A program made the position numbers and the translations under genes. The notes under the pieces are model-generated. The model saw nothing but the letters and a program-made list of their open reading frames with translations. It had not been told where the DNA came from and made no database searches. Positions 9,838-18,795 of a DNA stretch of 64,000 nt are shown one piece after another (within the stretch, counting starts at the first letter, position 1; each line of letters begins with the position of its first letter). Source of the stretch: Lachnospiraceae bacterium (GTDB taxonomy: Bacteria; Bacillota; Clostridia; Lachnospirales; Lachnospiraceae); NCBI GenBank assembly GCA_021770755.1, contig JAETQI010000018.1:1-64000 (forward strand). The letters run 5' to 3'.

Positions 9838-10525
9838 TTTGTCTCCTTTTTAATTTGTAACCGATGCCGCGGACTGTCTCGATGCAGTCCGCTGTGCCCA
9901 GCTTCCGCCGGATATTTTTCAAGTGCGTGTCGACAATGCGCGTATCGCTGATGGAAAAATCATATCCCCACAGCTTTTCGATCAGTGTTTTTCTGGTCAC
10001 GACACTGCCTGGTGCCAGCATCAGTTCCTGCAGGATCTCATATTCGCGCAGCGTGAGTTCGACGGGATGGCCGCTGACGCGGACGGTATGGGTGTCCGGA
10101 TCCAGCGCGATATTCTCAAAGTGCAGGGTTTTGGAGGTGGCTTGCATCGTTTTTGGCACGGACAGCATGGTCCTGCGCAGCACAGCCTCGACTTTTTGCA
10201 GGAGCAGTGCCATGGATACCGGTTTTGTGATATAGTCGTCGATATGGAGTCCGTAGCCGCGCATCTGGCAGGATTCGCTGCCCAGCGCCGTCAGCATGAT
10301 GACAGGAGTGTCACATTTTTCCCGGATCGAGCGGCAGACATCGAACCCGTCGAGACCAGGCAGCATCAGATCCAGCAGGATCAGGTCAAACGGCAGGGCG
10401 GCGGTGAGCTCGAGCGCGCGCTCTCCGTCGCCCGCGGTTGTGATCTCATGATGGGCATTTTCGAGAAAATTCTGTAATAATTCCTGGTAGTCGTGATTGT
10501 CCTCCACGACAAGTATCTTTGCCAT
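9806..10525 (-). CDS. OmpR/PhoB-family response regulator
   Basis: 239 residues: receiver domain with acidic pocket VVEDN, phosphoacceptor Asp at about 52 in LILLDLMLPGLDG, switch Thr in VIMLTALG and Lys in DYITKPVS, then a winged-helix DNA-binding domain (LREYEILQELMLAPGSVVTRKTLIEKLWGYD, VDTHLKNIRRKLG). The ATG overlaps the stop codon of the antiporter gene (TAATG), and the kinase gene starts inside its 3' end. It is probably an activator or repressor of the downstream ABC genes. Confidence 0.92.
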   Translation of the reverse strand: MAKILVVEDNHDYQELLQNFLENAHHEITTAGDGERALELTAALPFDLILLDLMLPGLDGFDVCRSIREKCDTPVIMLTALGSESCQMRGYGLHIDDYITKPVSMALLLQKVEAVLRRTMLSVPKTMQATSKTLHFENIALDPDTHTVRVSGHPVELTLREYEILQELMLAPGSVVTRKTLIEKLWGYDFSISDTRIVDTHLKNIRRKLGTADCIETVRGIGYKLKRRQNEQTDAQADP

Positions 10526-11697
10526 TATGCGCCTTCTTTTGAATACAATATTTTCAGGATGATCGGTGTCGAGATCGAGGACACGATGATCAGAAAGATC
10601 ACCGATGTGAAATACACAGGAGTCAGCAGGCCGGCTGACAGTCCTTTCTGTGCCACGATCAGTGCGACCTCCCCGCGCGTCATCATTCCCACGCCGATCT
10701 TTAGCGAATCCAGTCCGTTGAACTTACAGATACGCGCCATCAGTCCGCAGCCGATGATCTTTGAGATCAGTCCGACAGCGACGAACGCGACGGAAAAGAC
10801 CAGGATGCTCATGTTGACACTCTCCACATTCGTTTTCAGACCGATACTCGCAAAGAAGACCGGGCCGAACAGCATGTAGGAGTTGATGTCCATCTTCTCC
10901 GCGATGTAGCTCGAGTCGCGGATGGAGCAGAGGATGATCCCGGCAACATAGGCGCCCGTGATATCGGCGATGCCGAAATATTTTTCTGCTATGTACGCCA
11001 TGGCAAGGCAGAATGCCAGTCCCAGGATCGGGATGCGCCTCGTATGCGGGTACTTGTTGTCCACATACTGGAAGAGCTTATAAAAGATAAATCCGACCAC
11101 GATGGCAAACACAAAGAACAGAACCGTGTTGACCAGCACCGTTGTGGGATTGGAATCCGGGCTCTTGAACCCGATCACAAAGGTGAGTACGATGATGCCG
11201 ATGATGTCATCGATGATCGCCGCGCTCAATATGGTCGTGCCGACATGCCCTTTTAATTTGCCCATCTCTTTCAGTGATTCTACGGTGATGCTCACGGATG
11301 TCGCGGTGAGGATCGTGCCGACAAAGACTGCCTTGTAAAATTCTTCGGATCCCCATGGCGCGACGCCGTAGAACGCCATGTAGAGCAGTGCGCCGCATAT
11401 TAACGGGACAAACACGCCTGCGCAGGCGATCAGGGTGGCGATCGGTCCGGTCTTCATCAGATCCTTTAAGTCCGTCTCAAGCCCTGCCGAGAACATCAGC
11501 AGCACCACGCCGACCTCTGCGAGCTGTACGAGAAAATCCGACTGTTCCACCCAGCCTAAAATGCTTGGACCGATCAGAAGTCCCGCGATGATCTCGCCCA
11601 CGACCTGCGGCGCCTTGCATTTCCTGGCTGCGATTCCGCAGACTTTTGCAGCGACGATGATGATCGCCAGATTCTTAAACATGATATACGATTCCAT
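10525..11697 (-). CDS. CPA2-family cation:proton antiporter
   Basis: 390-residue polytopic protein with about 11-12 membrane helices, matching the Na+/H+ exchanger domain of the CPA2 (KefB/NapA) family: VVGEIIAGLLIGPSILGWVE, SAGLETDLKDL, TSVSITVESLKEMGKL, SAAIIDDIIGIIVL and MMTRGEVALIVA. It lacks the KefB-type C-terminal RCK/TrkA domain. It is the first gene of the minus-strand operon that continues with the two-component system and ABC genes. AGAGGGGGAACAAA precedes ATG. Confidence 0.88.
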   Translation of the reverse strand: MESYIMFKNLAIIIVAAKVCGIAARKCKAPQVVGEIIAGLLIGPSILGWVEQSDFLVQLAEVGVVLLMFSAGLETDLKDLMKTGPIATLIACAGVFVPLICGALLYMAFYGVAPWGSEEFYKAVFVGTILTATSVSITVESLKEMGKLKGHVGTTILSAAIIDDIIGIIVLTFVIGFKSPDSNPTTVLVNTVLFFVFAIVVGFIFYKLFQYVDNKYPHTRRIPILGLAFCLAMAYIAEKYFGIADITGAYVAGIILCSIRDSSYIAEKMDINSYMLFGPVFFASIGLKTNVESVNMSILVFSVAFVAVGLISKIIGCGLMARICKFNGLDSLKIGVGMMTRGEVALIVAQKGLSAGLLTPVYFTSVIFLIIVSSISTPIILKILYSKEGA

Positions 11698-11772
11698 TTT
11701 GTTCCCCCTCTTTCGTAGTAATCATCGTATCTTGCAGCCAGGCCATCGTGCGACCACGGCTGCGGAATTATT

Positions 11773-11809
11773 CCGTCTACATTATAGACGGTTGACGGTA
11801 CAAAATCAA
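11773..11809 (-). promoter_or_regulatory. Promoter of the antiporter-two-component operon with palindromic operator
   Basis: On the minus strand, TTGATT (11809-11804), a 17-bp spacer and TATAAT (11786-11781) form a good sigma-A promoter. The -10 sits inside a perfect 7-bp inverted repeat, CCGTCTA-TACAT/ATGTA-TAGACGG (11773-11791), a likely operator. The same 330-bp intergenic region carries divergent promoters for the HPr-like gene. Confidence 0.6.
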
Positions 11810-11851
11810 TACAGGGAAAAGAGATTTTTTGAAAAATAGTTTTGTGCAAAA

Positions 11852-11928
11852 TTGACAAAAAATACAGCCTTGGAATATAAAAAATGTTATATTCGTTGAT
11901 TGACAAAAATAGGAAACAATACTATATT
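11852..11928 (+). promoter_or_regulatory. Tandem sigma-A promoters for the HPr-like gene
   Basis: Two candidate promoters on the plus strand: TTGACA (11852) - 18 bp - TATAAA (11876), and TTGACA (11900) - 17 bp - TATATT (11923). The second is close to consensus. The ~90-nt leader that follows contains a GCTTCCGGTA...TACAGGAAGC stem (about 11966-12001). Confidence 0.55.
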
Positions 11929-12029
11929 ATAGGCAAGAAACTGGTTTCAGATATTCATGAAAAGCTTCCGGTATCAAGATCTGGGGGGAGTACAGGAAGC
12001 GTGAATAAAGAAGGATTGGGGAGTTTTAT

Positions 12030-12263
12030 ATGGTCAGCAGAAATATATTTTTATCAGATGTGGATGATGTGATGGAGTTTGTCCACCAGACAGAACAATG
12101 TGCCTACGACATTGATATATCTGTCGATGGCGGCGTGATCAATGCAAAGTCCGTTCTGGGAATGCTCAGTAAAGGTTTCCGCCGCATGATGCAGATAAAC
12201 ATACATGCAGAAAAAGCAAAAGCGGACGAACTGCTGGAGCGGATCGGAAGGTTTTGCGTCTAA
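12030..12263 (+). CDS. HPr/Crh-like protein lacking the active-site histidine
   Basis: 77-residue protein resembling HPr. The segment YDIDISVDGGVINAKSVLGM aligns with YDADVNLEYNGKTVNLKSIMGV of HPr. In that alignment the phosphotransfer His15 position is Asp13, so it cannot act as a PTS phosphocarrier. The regulatory Ser46 equivalent (NAKSVLG, Ser41) is kept. That combination is the one seen in Bacillus Crh, a catabolite-repression effector phosphorylated only on serine. A regulatory role is inferred by analogy. No PTS genes are adjacent. RBS GGGGAG before ATG. Confidence 0.7.
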   Translation: MVSRNIFLSDVDDVMEFVHQTEQCAYDIDISVDGGVINAKSVLGMLSKGFRRMMQINIHAEKAKADELLERIGRFCV

Positions 12264-12290
12264 TAATCTGCATCAAAGATGATTATTTCG

Positions 12291-12319
12291 TTGACAAAAA
12301 GTGACGGAGCTGTTACAAT
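12291..12319 (+). promoter_or_regulatory. tyrS promoter
   Basis: TTGACA (12291-12296), 17-bp spacer, TACAAT (12314-12319). It lies immediately upstream of the T-box leader. Confidence 0.75.
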
Positions 12320-12324
12320 ACTTA

Positions 12325-12744
12325 AGAACTGTCTTTATCAGTTCCTTAATATCGATAAAAGCTGTGAAAAGAATAAGTAGCTTTCATGGGAACTTACAGA
12401 AAGCCGCCGGTTGATGAGAGGCGCAAGGGAAAGTGAAAGGGAATACCTCTTGGAGCTGCACACCGAAATCTGCGCGGATGCGGATAGATGCGGATCGGAT
12501 ATAGAATGGATCAGGATCTGGATCCGGGCCAGTGATGGTTCAACGCAAAAGTAGGCTGTGACGGAGTCCCCGAACGTTATATCGGGAGGAGTATCGGAAT
12601 ATACATTGTTTGATCGAATACGGTCGCATTCGATTTCCCGTACTTGCTGAGGCACAGGGTGTGAGTCCTGTGTGAAAAAAGGTGGTAACACGTGGTTTAT
12701 ACCTCGTCCTTTGAACGTTTTAACATTCAAGGGGCGATTTTTTT
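12325..12744 (+). promoter_or_regulatory. T-box riboswitch leader (tyrosine) of tyrS
   Basis: About 420 nt of structured leader. A stem I base can form from AGCT-gtgaa-AAG (12360 region) with CTT-gg-AGCT (12448 region). A UAC tyrosine triplet (12444-12446, in GGGAATACCTC) sits just 5' of the lower stem on the 3' side of the internal loop, the specifier position. The T-box GGTGGTAACACG (12681-12692) contains UGGU, complementary to the ACCA end of tRNA-Tyr. It is followed by a terminator. Uncharged tRNA-Tyr should stabilise the antiterminator and raise tyrS expression. Confidence 0.85.
12705..12744 (+). terminator. T-box-controlled terminator
   Basis: Stem CGTCCTTTGAA pairing with TTCAAGGGGCG (with G-U pairs), then seven T residues. 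It is the regulated terminator upstream of tyrS. Confidence 0.8.
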
Positions 12745-12805
12745 GTCCCTTGCACAACAGGTTTGGTGCCCGGACGGGCAGATAGGAAAGGAGCAGGAAG
12801 AGAAA

Positions 12806-14026
12806 ATGCAATTGTACGATGAACTGGTAGCAAGAGGACTGATCGCCCAGGTGACGGACGAGAACGAGATCAAGGAACTGATCAACAACGGAAAGGCTGT
12901 CTTTTATATCGGTTTTGATCCGACGGCGGACAGCCTGCATGTAGGGCACTTTATGGCGCTCTGCCTGATGAAGCGGCTCCAGATGGCGGGGAACAGGCCG
13001 ATCGCCCTGCTTGGAGGCGGCACGGCGATGATCGGTGATCCCTCGGGTAAGACGGACATGCGCAAGATGATGACGACGGAGACGATCCAGCACAATGTGG
13101 ACTGTTTTCAGAAGCAGATGAGCAGATTCATTGAATTCGGAGAGGGCAAGGCGATGATGGTCAACAATGCCGACTGGCTGCTTGGCCTGAATTACATGGA
13201 TGTGCTGCGCGAGATCGGACCGCACTTTTCCGTGAACCGGATGCTCGCGGCGGAGTGCTACAAGCAGCGCATGGAGAAAGGGCTGACGTTCCTCGAATTT
13301 AACTACATGATCATGCAGAGCTTTGACTTCTACACATTGTTCCAGAAATACGGCTGCAACATGCAGTTTGGCGGCGACGACCAGTGGAGCAATATGCTTG
13401 GCGGCACGGAGCTGATCCGCCGCAAGCTTGGCAAGGACGCATATGCCATGACGATCAACCTCCTGCTCAACTCCGAGGGCAAGAAGATGGGCAAGACGGA
13501 GTCCGGTGCGGTGTGGCTTGACGCTGAGAAGACCACTCCGTACGAGTTCTTCCAGTACTGGAGAAATGTGGCGGATTCCGATGTGATCAAGTGTCTCAAA
13601 ATGCTGACGTTCCTGCCGCTCGAGGAGATCGAGGCGATGGAGAAATGGGAGGGCAGCGAGCTCAACAAGGCAAAGGAGATCCTGGCGTTTGAGCTGACGC
13701 AGTTGGTGCACGGCACAGAGGAGGCACAGAAGGCGAAGGAAGCTGCCGCGGCGCTGTTTGCAGGCGGTGCGAATTCGGACAATATGCCAAAGACTGTGCT
13801 GACGGACGAAAACTTTGCGGATGGAAATATCGATATCCTCACACTCCTTGTCGCAGCGGGCATGACCGCTTCCAAATCAGAGGCAAGGCGGGCTGTGGAG
13901 CAGGGTGGTGTGTCTGTCAACGGAGAGAAAGTCACGGATGCAAAGACTGCGTACACGAAGGATTCGTTTGCAGGGGAATTTGTGCTGAAGAAGGGAAAGA
14001 AAAACTTCCAGAGAATATGCTTATAA
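12806..14026 (+). CDS. tyrS: Tyrosyl-tRNA synthetase
   Basis: Class I synthetase charging tRNA-Tyr. Seen: [20 protein letters not shown] (HIGH-like HVGH), [20 protein letters not shown] (KMSKS-like KMGKT) and a C-terminal S4 RNA-binding domain ([21 protein letters not shown]). The ORF track starts at GTG 12692 inside the T-box leader; the real start is ATG 12806 after GGAAAGGAGCAGGAAGAGAAA, giving 406 residues, normal for TyrRS. Regulated by the tyrosine T-box upstream. Confidence 0.95.
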   Translation: MQLYDELVARGLIAQVTDENEIKELINNGKAVFYIGFDPTADSLHVGHFMALCLMKRLQMAGNRPIALLGGGTAMIGDPSGKTDMRKMMTTETIQHNVDCFQKQMSRFIEFGEGKAMMVNNADWLLGLNYMDVLREIGPHFSVNRMLAAECYKQRMEKGLTFLEFNYMIMQSFDFYTLFQKYGCNMQFGGDDQWSNMLGGTELIRRKLGKDAYAMTINLLLNSEGKKMGKTESGAVWLDAEKTTPYEFFQYWRNVADSDVIKCLKMLTFLPLEEIEAMEKWEGSELNKAKEILAFELTQLVHGTEEAQKAKEAAAALFAGGANSDNMPKTVLTDENFADGNIDILTLLVAAGMTASKSEARRAVEQGGVSVNGEKVTDAKTAYTKDSFAGEFVLKKGKKNFQRICL

Positions 14027-14029
14027 TAA

Positions 14030-14071
14030 GGTATAAAGACGAGCAGGCAGGCGCCTGCTCGTCTTTATACC
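14030..14071. terminator. Bidirectional terminator between tyrS and prs
   Basis: Near-perfect long hairpin GGTATAAAGACGAGCAGGC / GCCTGCTCGTCTTTATACC between convergent genes; it includes the stop codon of the prs gene. There is no long T run, so function as a terminator is inferred from structure and position. Confidence 0.65.
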
Positions 14072-15255
14072 TTGAAGATCTCATTGCCACCAAGATAAAG
14101 CTCAATGATGTGCTGGATCTTTTCGGTGGGTGTAGTCACCTGTTCTATGGACAGGTCGTGATTTAGAAAATCTATGATAGAGGCGAGGAATTTGCTCATG
14201 TCCGCCTCGAGGTAGTACGGTTTTGTCAGCAGTTCGGGCGGACGGTAGCTTAGGTTGGTCGTGATCACCCGCTCAAACATGCCCTCCTCGTATGCCTTGT
14301 CAAATGCGGCAAGACCGTTTGTAAAGATCCCGAACGTCGTGCAGATAAATACGCGCTTGGCCTTCATTGCCTTGAGCTGTCTGGCGGTATCGATCATGCT
14401 GTCTCCCGATGAGATCATGTCGTCAATGATGATGATGTCCTTGCCTTCAATGTCATTTCCCAGAAATTCGTGTGCGACGATCGGGTTCTTGCCGTTTACG
14501 ATCCGCGTATAGTCACGCCGCTTGTAAAACATACCGGTGTCTGCACCGATGACTGTCGAGAAGTAGATCGCCCTGTCCAGCGCACCTTCGTCGGGCGAGA
14601 TGACAATGATATGGTCCTTGTCCAGGATCAGATCCTTCTCTGCGCGCAGAAGTGCCCTCGTAAACTGATAGTGTGCGGTAAAATTGTCAAAACCATTTAA
14701 CGGGGCGGCATTCTGTATCCTTGGGTCGTGGGCGTCAAATGTGATGAAATTGCGGACACCCATCTGGGTAAGCTCCTTGAACGCGTATGCGCAGTCGAGG
14801 GACTCCCTTCCGTTTCGCCTGTGCTGCCTGCCCTCATACAAGAAAGGCATGATCACGCTGACGCGGTGGGCTTTTCCGTTTGTCGCCGCAATGACGCGCT
14901 TTAAGTCCTGATAGTGGTCGTCGGGGGACATGTGGTTCGTGTAACCGTTCATGTTGTATGTCAGGCTGTGATTACATATATCTACGAGGATAAAAAGATC
15001 CTTTCCGCGCACGGTCTCTTCCAGCACGGCCTTTCCTTCGCCGCTGTTAAAGCGGGGCGTGTTGAACTTAAAGAGATAATTTTTTTCCGCATATCCCTGA
15101 AAAGCGGGATCATTGATATATACATTGTTTACTTTGCTGCGAAAATCCACAAGATAATTATTGACCTCGTTTCCAAGTTCCGCGGCGCTGTTTAGGACCA
15201 GCAGTTTTAAAGGTGCCACGGGCATGGCATTTTTAAGCTGTTTTAGATACGACAT
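14065..15255 (-). CDS. prs: Ribose-phosphate pyrophosphokinase (long form)
   Basis: Makes PRPP from ribose 5-phosphate and ATP, feeding nucleotide, His and Trp synthesis. Seen: catalytic-loop region YKRRDYTRIVNGKNPIVAHEF, PRPP-binding loop IIIIDDMISSGDSMIDTARQL, and FDAHDPRIQN. At 396 residues it is about 80 longer than the usual ~315-residue enzyme, with insertions in the N-terminal half; such long forms occur in Lachnospiraceae. It converges with tyrS. Confidence 0.9.
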   Translation of the reverse strand: MSYLKQLKNAMPVAPLKLLVLNSAAELGNEVNNYLVDFRSKVNNVYINDPAFQGYAEKNYLFKFNTPRFNSGEGKAVLEETVRGKDLFILVDICNHSLTYNMNGYTNHMSPDDHYQDLKRVIAATNGKAHRVSVIMPFLYEGRQHRRNGRESLDCAYAFKELTQMGVRNFITFDAHDPRIQNAAPLNGFDNFTAHYQFTRALLRAEKDLILDKDHIIVISPDEGALDRAIYFSTVIGADTGMFYKRRDYTRIVNGKNPIVAHEFLGNDIEGKDIIIIDDMISSGDSMIDTARQLKAMKAKRVFICTTFGIFTNGLAAFDKAYEEGMFERVITTNLSYRPPELLTKPYYLEADMSKFLASIIDFLNHDLSIEQVTTPTEKIQHIIELYLGGNEIFKV

Positions 15256-15377
15256 TTGGCATACAGTCCTTTCTGCTTTTTCTTATATTTTATATCATTC
15301 AGGTAGTGACACGTCAAGGAATTTCTAGTATTATTAAAAAGGAGACGCAAATATTTATAAAGGATAAACGATATATT

Positions 15378-16709
15378 ATGAATAAAGAACATTTACACAT
15401 CATCGACAGGGTGGCGCCGGGCAGTATCGCCGAGGAACTGGAGATCGAGGCGGGCGATGCCCTTGTCGCGGTCAACGGGAACCGGATCGGGGATATCTTT
15501 GATTATCAGTACTATACGCAGGACGAATATATTGAAGTGCTGATCCGAAAACCGTCAGGAGAGGAATGGATCCTGGAGATCGACAAAGAATATGATGAGG
15601 ATCTGGGCATTACGTTTGAGAATGGATTGATGGATGATTACCGCTCCTGCCACAATCATTGTATTTTCTGTTTCATCGACCAGATGCCGAAGGGAATGCG
15701 GGACACGCTGTATTTCAAGGACGATGATTCGAGGCTGTCATTTCTGCAGGGAAATTATGTGACGCTGACCAATATGTCTGACGAGGATGTGGACCGCATC
15801 ATCAGGTATCATCTCTCGCCGATCAATGTCTCCTTTCAGACGACGAACCCTGAGCTTCGCTGCAGGATGCTGAACAACCGTTTTGCCGGACAGGCTCTGG
15901 AGAAGGCGTGGAAGCTTGCCAGGGCAGGGATCACCATGAACGGACAGATCGTGCTGTGCAAGGGGATCAATGACGGCGCGGAGCTGGAGAGGAGCATCAG
16001 GGATCTGTCGGCGTACCTTCCGAATCTGGAGAGTGTCTCCGTCGTGCCGGTCGGGCTGTCCAGATACCGCGAGGGTCTGTTTCCGCTCGAGCCGTTCACG
16101 AGAGAAGATGCCAGGCAGGTGCTGGCGCTCATTCACAGATGGCAGGCGGAGCTTTATCCGCAGTATGGCGTTCATTTTATCCATGCGAGTGACGAGTGGT
16201 ATATCCTTGCCGGTGAGGAGCTGCCAGAGGAGGAGCGCTATGACGGTTATCTGCAGCTTGAGAACGGTGTCGGCATGCTGCGGCTTCTGATCGATGAGTT
16301 TCAGGAGGCATTTGACAGGCTGACGACTTCAGAGGATGTCAGGATCGCGCCAGGGGAGCTTTCGATCGCGACAGGGAAGCTTGCCTTTCGTTTTCTGTCC
16401 GACATGGCAGGACAGCTCATGGCGGCATTTCCGCAACTGACGGTTCACGTCTATCCGGTCAGAAACGATTTTTTCGGAGAGATGATAACCGTTTCCGGTC
16501 TGCTGACGGGACAGGATCTGCTGGCACAGCTCCGGGGAAAGGCGCTGGGGGATAAACTGCTGCTGCCGCAGAATGTATTAAAGAGCGGCGAGACCGTATT
16601 TCTTGACGATATGACGCTCCCTGAGCTCGAAAAAGCTTTACAAGTGCCGATAGATATTGTAAAATCAAGCGGGCAGGATCTGCTTGACGCGATAATAAAA
16701 TACGAATAA
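15378..16709 (+). CDS. DUF512 radical-SAM/PDZ domain protein
   Basis: Order: N-terminal PDZ-like domain ([26 protein letters not shown]), then a cysteine cluster [18 protein letters not shown] typical of the DUF512 family (CxxxCxxC, radical-SAM-like Fe-S ligand), then [18 protein letters not shown] and the C-terminal DUF512 domain. The biochemical role of the family is unestablished. The ORF track starts at GTG 15306; [12 protein letters not shown] at 15378 fits the family N-terminus better. It lies just upstream of der, a common Firmicute arrangement. Confidence 0.85.
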   Translation: MNKEHLHIIDRVAPGSIAEELEIEAGDALVAVNGNRIGDIFDYQYYTQDEYIEVLIRKPSGEEWILEIDKEYDEDLGITFENGLMDDYRSCHNHCIFCFIDQMPKGMRDTLYFKDDDSRLSFLQGNYVTLTNMSDEDVDRIIRYHLSPINVSFQTTNPELRCRMLNNRFAGQALEKAWKLARAGITMNGQIVLCKGINDGAELERSIRDLSAYLPNLESVSVVPVGLSRYREGLFPLEPFTREDARQVLALIHRWQAELYPQYGVHFIHASDEWYILAGEELPEEERYDGYLQLENGVGMLRLLIDEFQEAFDRLTTSEDVRIAPGELSIATGKLAFRFLSDMAGQLMAAFPQLTVHVYPVRNDFFGEMITVSGLLTGQDLLAQLRGKALGDKLLLPQNVLKSGETVFLDDMTLPELEKALQVPIDIVKSSGQDLLDAIIKYE

Positions 16710-16747
16710 TAATAATGAATAATATAGAAATGGAGATACGGAATCAA

Positions 16748-18091
16748 ATGGAACTTAGAAACAAGAAACCGATCGTGGCGATCGTAGGGCGCCCGAATGT
16801 GGGGAAGTCGACACTGTTTAATATGCTTGCCGGGGATAAGATCTCGATCGTGAAGGACACGCCGGGCATCACAAGAGACCGTATTTATGCGGATGTGACC
16901 TGGCTGAACTGGAATTTTACCATGATCGATACAGGCGGTATCGAGCCGGAAAGCAAGGACATCATTTTATCGCAGATGCGCGAGCAGGCGCAGATCGCGA
17001 TCGACACGGCAGATGTGATCATCTTTCTGGTCGATGTGCGGCAGGGACTTGTGGATGCGGACACGAAGGTGGCTGACATGCTCAGGAGGAGCCGCAAGCC
17101 GGTGGTTCTCGTCGTCAACAAAGTGGACAATTTTGCCAGGATGGAGGCAGACGTCTATGAATTTTACAATCTCGGGATCGGCGAACCGTATCCGATCTCG
17201 TCGGTCAACAAGCTTGGCCTTGGTGAGATGCTCGACGCCGTGACGGCGCTGTTTGACAAGGATGCGCTGACAGAGGAGGAGGACGACAGGCCGCGGATCG
17301 CCATCGTCGGCAAACCCAATGTCGGGAAATCGTCCCTCATCAACAAGATCGCCGGCGAGGAGCGCGTGATCGTGTCCGACATTGCGGGTACGACGCGGGA
17401 TGCCATCGACACGGAGATCGTGTACCATGACAAAGAATATGTGTTCATCGATACGGCGGGGCTGCGCCGGAAAAATAAGATCAAGGAAGAGCTTGAGCGT
17501 TTTATGATCATTCGCACTGTGAGCGCGGTGGAGCGCGCCGATGTGGTCGTGCTGGTGATCGATGCGGTGGAGGGTGTCACGGAACAGGATGCCAAGATCG
17601 CAGGGATCGCGCACGACAGGGGAAAGGGCATCATCATCGCGGTCAACAAGTGGGATGCCATCGAAAAGGACGACAAGACCATCTACCGTTTTACAGAAAA
17701 AGTGCGCAATACGCTGTCCTTTATGCTGTATGCGGAGATCGTGTTCATATCCGCGGTCACGGGACAGCGGTTGAACAAACTGTTTGAGACGATCGATATG
17801 GTGATCGCAAACCAGTCCATGCGCATCTCGACGGGCGTGATCAACGAGATCATCACGGAGGCGGTGGCGCTTCAGCAGCCGCCATCGGACAAGGGGAAAC
17901 GCCTCAAGATCTTCTACACGACGCAGGCAGGCGTGAAGCCGCCGACGTTTGTGGTGTTTGTCAACGACAAGGAACTGATGCATTTTTCATACACGAGATA
18001 CCTTGAAAATAAGATCAGGGAGACGTTTGGCTTCAAGGGAACTCCGCTGAAATTCATCATCAGGGAACGGAAAGAGGACAAATCCAGATAG
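16748..18091 (+). CDS. der: GTPase Der (EngA), 50S ribosome assembly
   Basis: Tandem-GTPase needed for large-subunit maturation. Two G domains are seen: [12 protein letters not shown] with DTPGITRD and DTGG, then [12 protein letters not shown] with [21 protein letters not shown] and NKWD, followed by the KH-like C-terminal domain ([22 protein letters not shown]). The ORF track starts at 16715, but ATG 16748 ([21 protein letters not shown]) follows GGAG at 12 bp and gives the usual length of about 447 residues. Confidence 0.95.
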   Translation: MELRNKKPIVAIVGRPNVGKSTLFNMLAGDKISIVKDTPGITRDRIYADVTWLNWNFTMIDTGGIEPESKDIILSQMREQAQIAIDTADVIIFLVDVRQGLVDADTKVADMLRRSRKPVVLVVNKVDNFARMEADVYEFYNLGIGEPYPISSVNKLGLGEMLDAVTALFDKDALTEEEDDRPRIAIVGKPNVGKSSLINKIAGEERVIVSDIAGTTRDAIDTEIVYHDKEYVFIDTAGLRRKNKIKEELERFMIIRTVSAVERADVVVLVIDAVEGVTEQDAKIAGIAHDRGKGIIIAVNKWDAIEKDDKTIYRFTEKVRNTLSFMLYAEIVFISAVTGQRLNKLFETIDMVIANQSMRISTGVINEIITEAVALQQPPSDKGKRLKIFYTTQAGVKPPTFVVFVNDKELMHFSYTRYLENKIRETFGFKGTPLKFIIRERKEDKSR

Positions 18092-18108
18092 GGAGGTCGT
18101 ATTAGAAA

Positions 18109-18759
18109 ATGATTCGGTTGGTATGTTTGTTGATCGGTTATATTTTTGGATGTTTTCAGACGTCTTACATTTATGGAAAGCTGCACGGCATTGACATCAG
18201 GCAGTATGGGAGCGGCAATGCGGGAACGACAAATTCCCTGCGCGTGCTGGGCAAAAAGGCGGGCGCGATCGTTTTGGTTTGTGATATCATTAAGACGGGA
18301 CTTGCCATGACGCTTGTGCGGCTGCTGTTTGGTGGGAAATACGGCGATATATCCTACCTGCTTGCGATCTATGCGGCTGCCGGAGCGATCCTAGGGCATA
18401 ATTTTCCTTTTTACCTGGGATTTAAAGGGGGAAAGGGGATCGCCTGCACGGCAGGGCTTGTGATCTTTTTTCACCCATACATGATCATTCCGCAGATCAT
18501 CACCTTTTTCGGGATCTTTTTTGTGACGCACTATGTGTCACTCGGTTCTCTGGTGGTGGAGATCGTGCTGATCGCGGAGATGGTCATCTTCGGGCAGATG
18601 GGAATTTGGGGAATGGATCAGGCGGCATTGAATGAACTCTATCTCGTCACGACGCTGCTGGCGCTGCTCGCCTTCTGGGGGCATCGCGCCAACATTAAGC
18701 GGCTGATACATAAGGAGGAGAGAAAAACGTATATTAACAAGAGGGAAGAAAGCAAGTAA
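18109..18759 (+). CDS. plsY: Glycerol-3-phosphate acyltransferase PlsY
   Basis: Integral membrane enzyme transferring acyl groups from acyl-phosphate to glycerol 3-phosphate, the first step of phospholipid synthesis. Signatures: GSGNAGTTNSLRVLGKKAG, LGHNFPFYLGFKGGKGIACTAG, and AFWGHRANIKRLIHKEE at the end; five or so membrane helices, 216 residues. It lies 17 bp after der and is followed by gpsA, which supplies its glycerol-3-phosphate substrate. Confidence 0.93.
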   Translation: MIRLVCLLIGYIFGCFQTSYIYGKLHGIDIRQYGSGNAGTTNSLRVLGKKAGAIVLVCDIIKTGLAMTLVRLLFGGKYGDISYLLAIYAAAGAILGHNFPFYLGFKGGKGIACTAGLVIFFHPYMIIPQIITFFGIFFVTHYVSLGSLVVEIVLIAEMVIFGQMGIWGMDQAALNELYLVTTLLALLAFWGHRANIKRLIHKEERKTYINKREESK

Positions 18760-18795
18760 GACCTGAAACAGTACAGGGAAAGGGTGGTGTGTTAT

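Noticed and set aside
11884-12072. 62-aa ORF upstream of the HPr-like gene
   Set aside because: It lies across the second promoter and leader stem-loop, has no ribosome binding site, and runs into the HPr-like gene in another frame.
12692-12805. GTG start of tyrS given by the ORF track
   Set aside because: It falls inside the T-box antiterminator and terminator; ATG 12806 has a strong ribosome binding site and gives the standard length.
12338-13711. Long minus-strand ORF (457 aa) opposite tyrS
   Set aside because: It covers the T-box leader and the conserved tyrS frame; its translation is His/Leu/Arg-rich shadow sequence with no recognisable domain or ribosome binding site.
16967-17983. Minus-strand ORF of 338 aa opposite der
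   Set aside because: Shadow of the two-GTPase gene der; low-complexity His/Arg/Asp composition typical of antisense frames.
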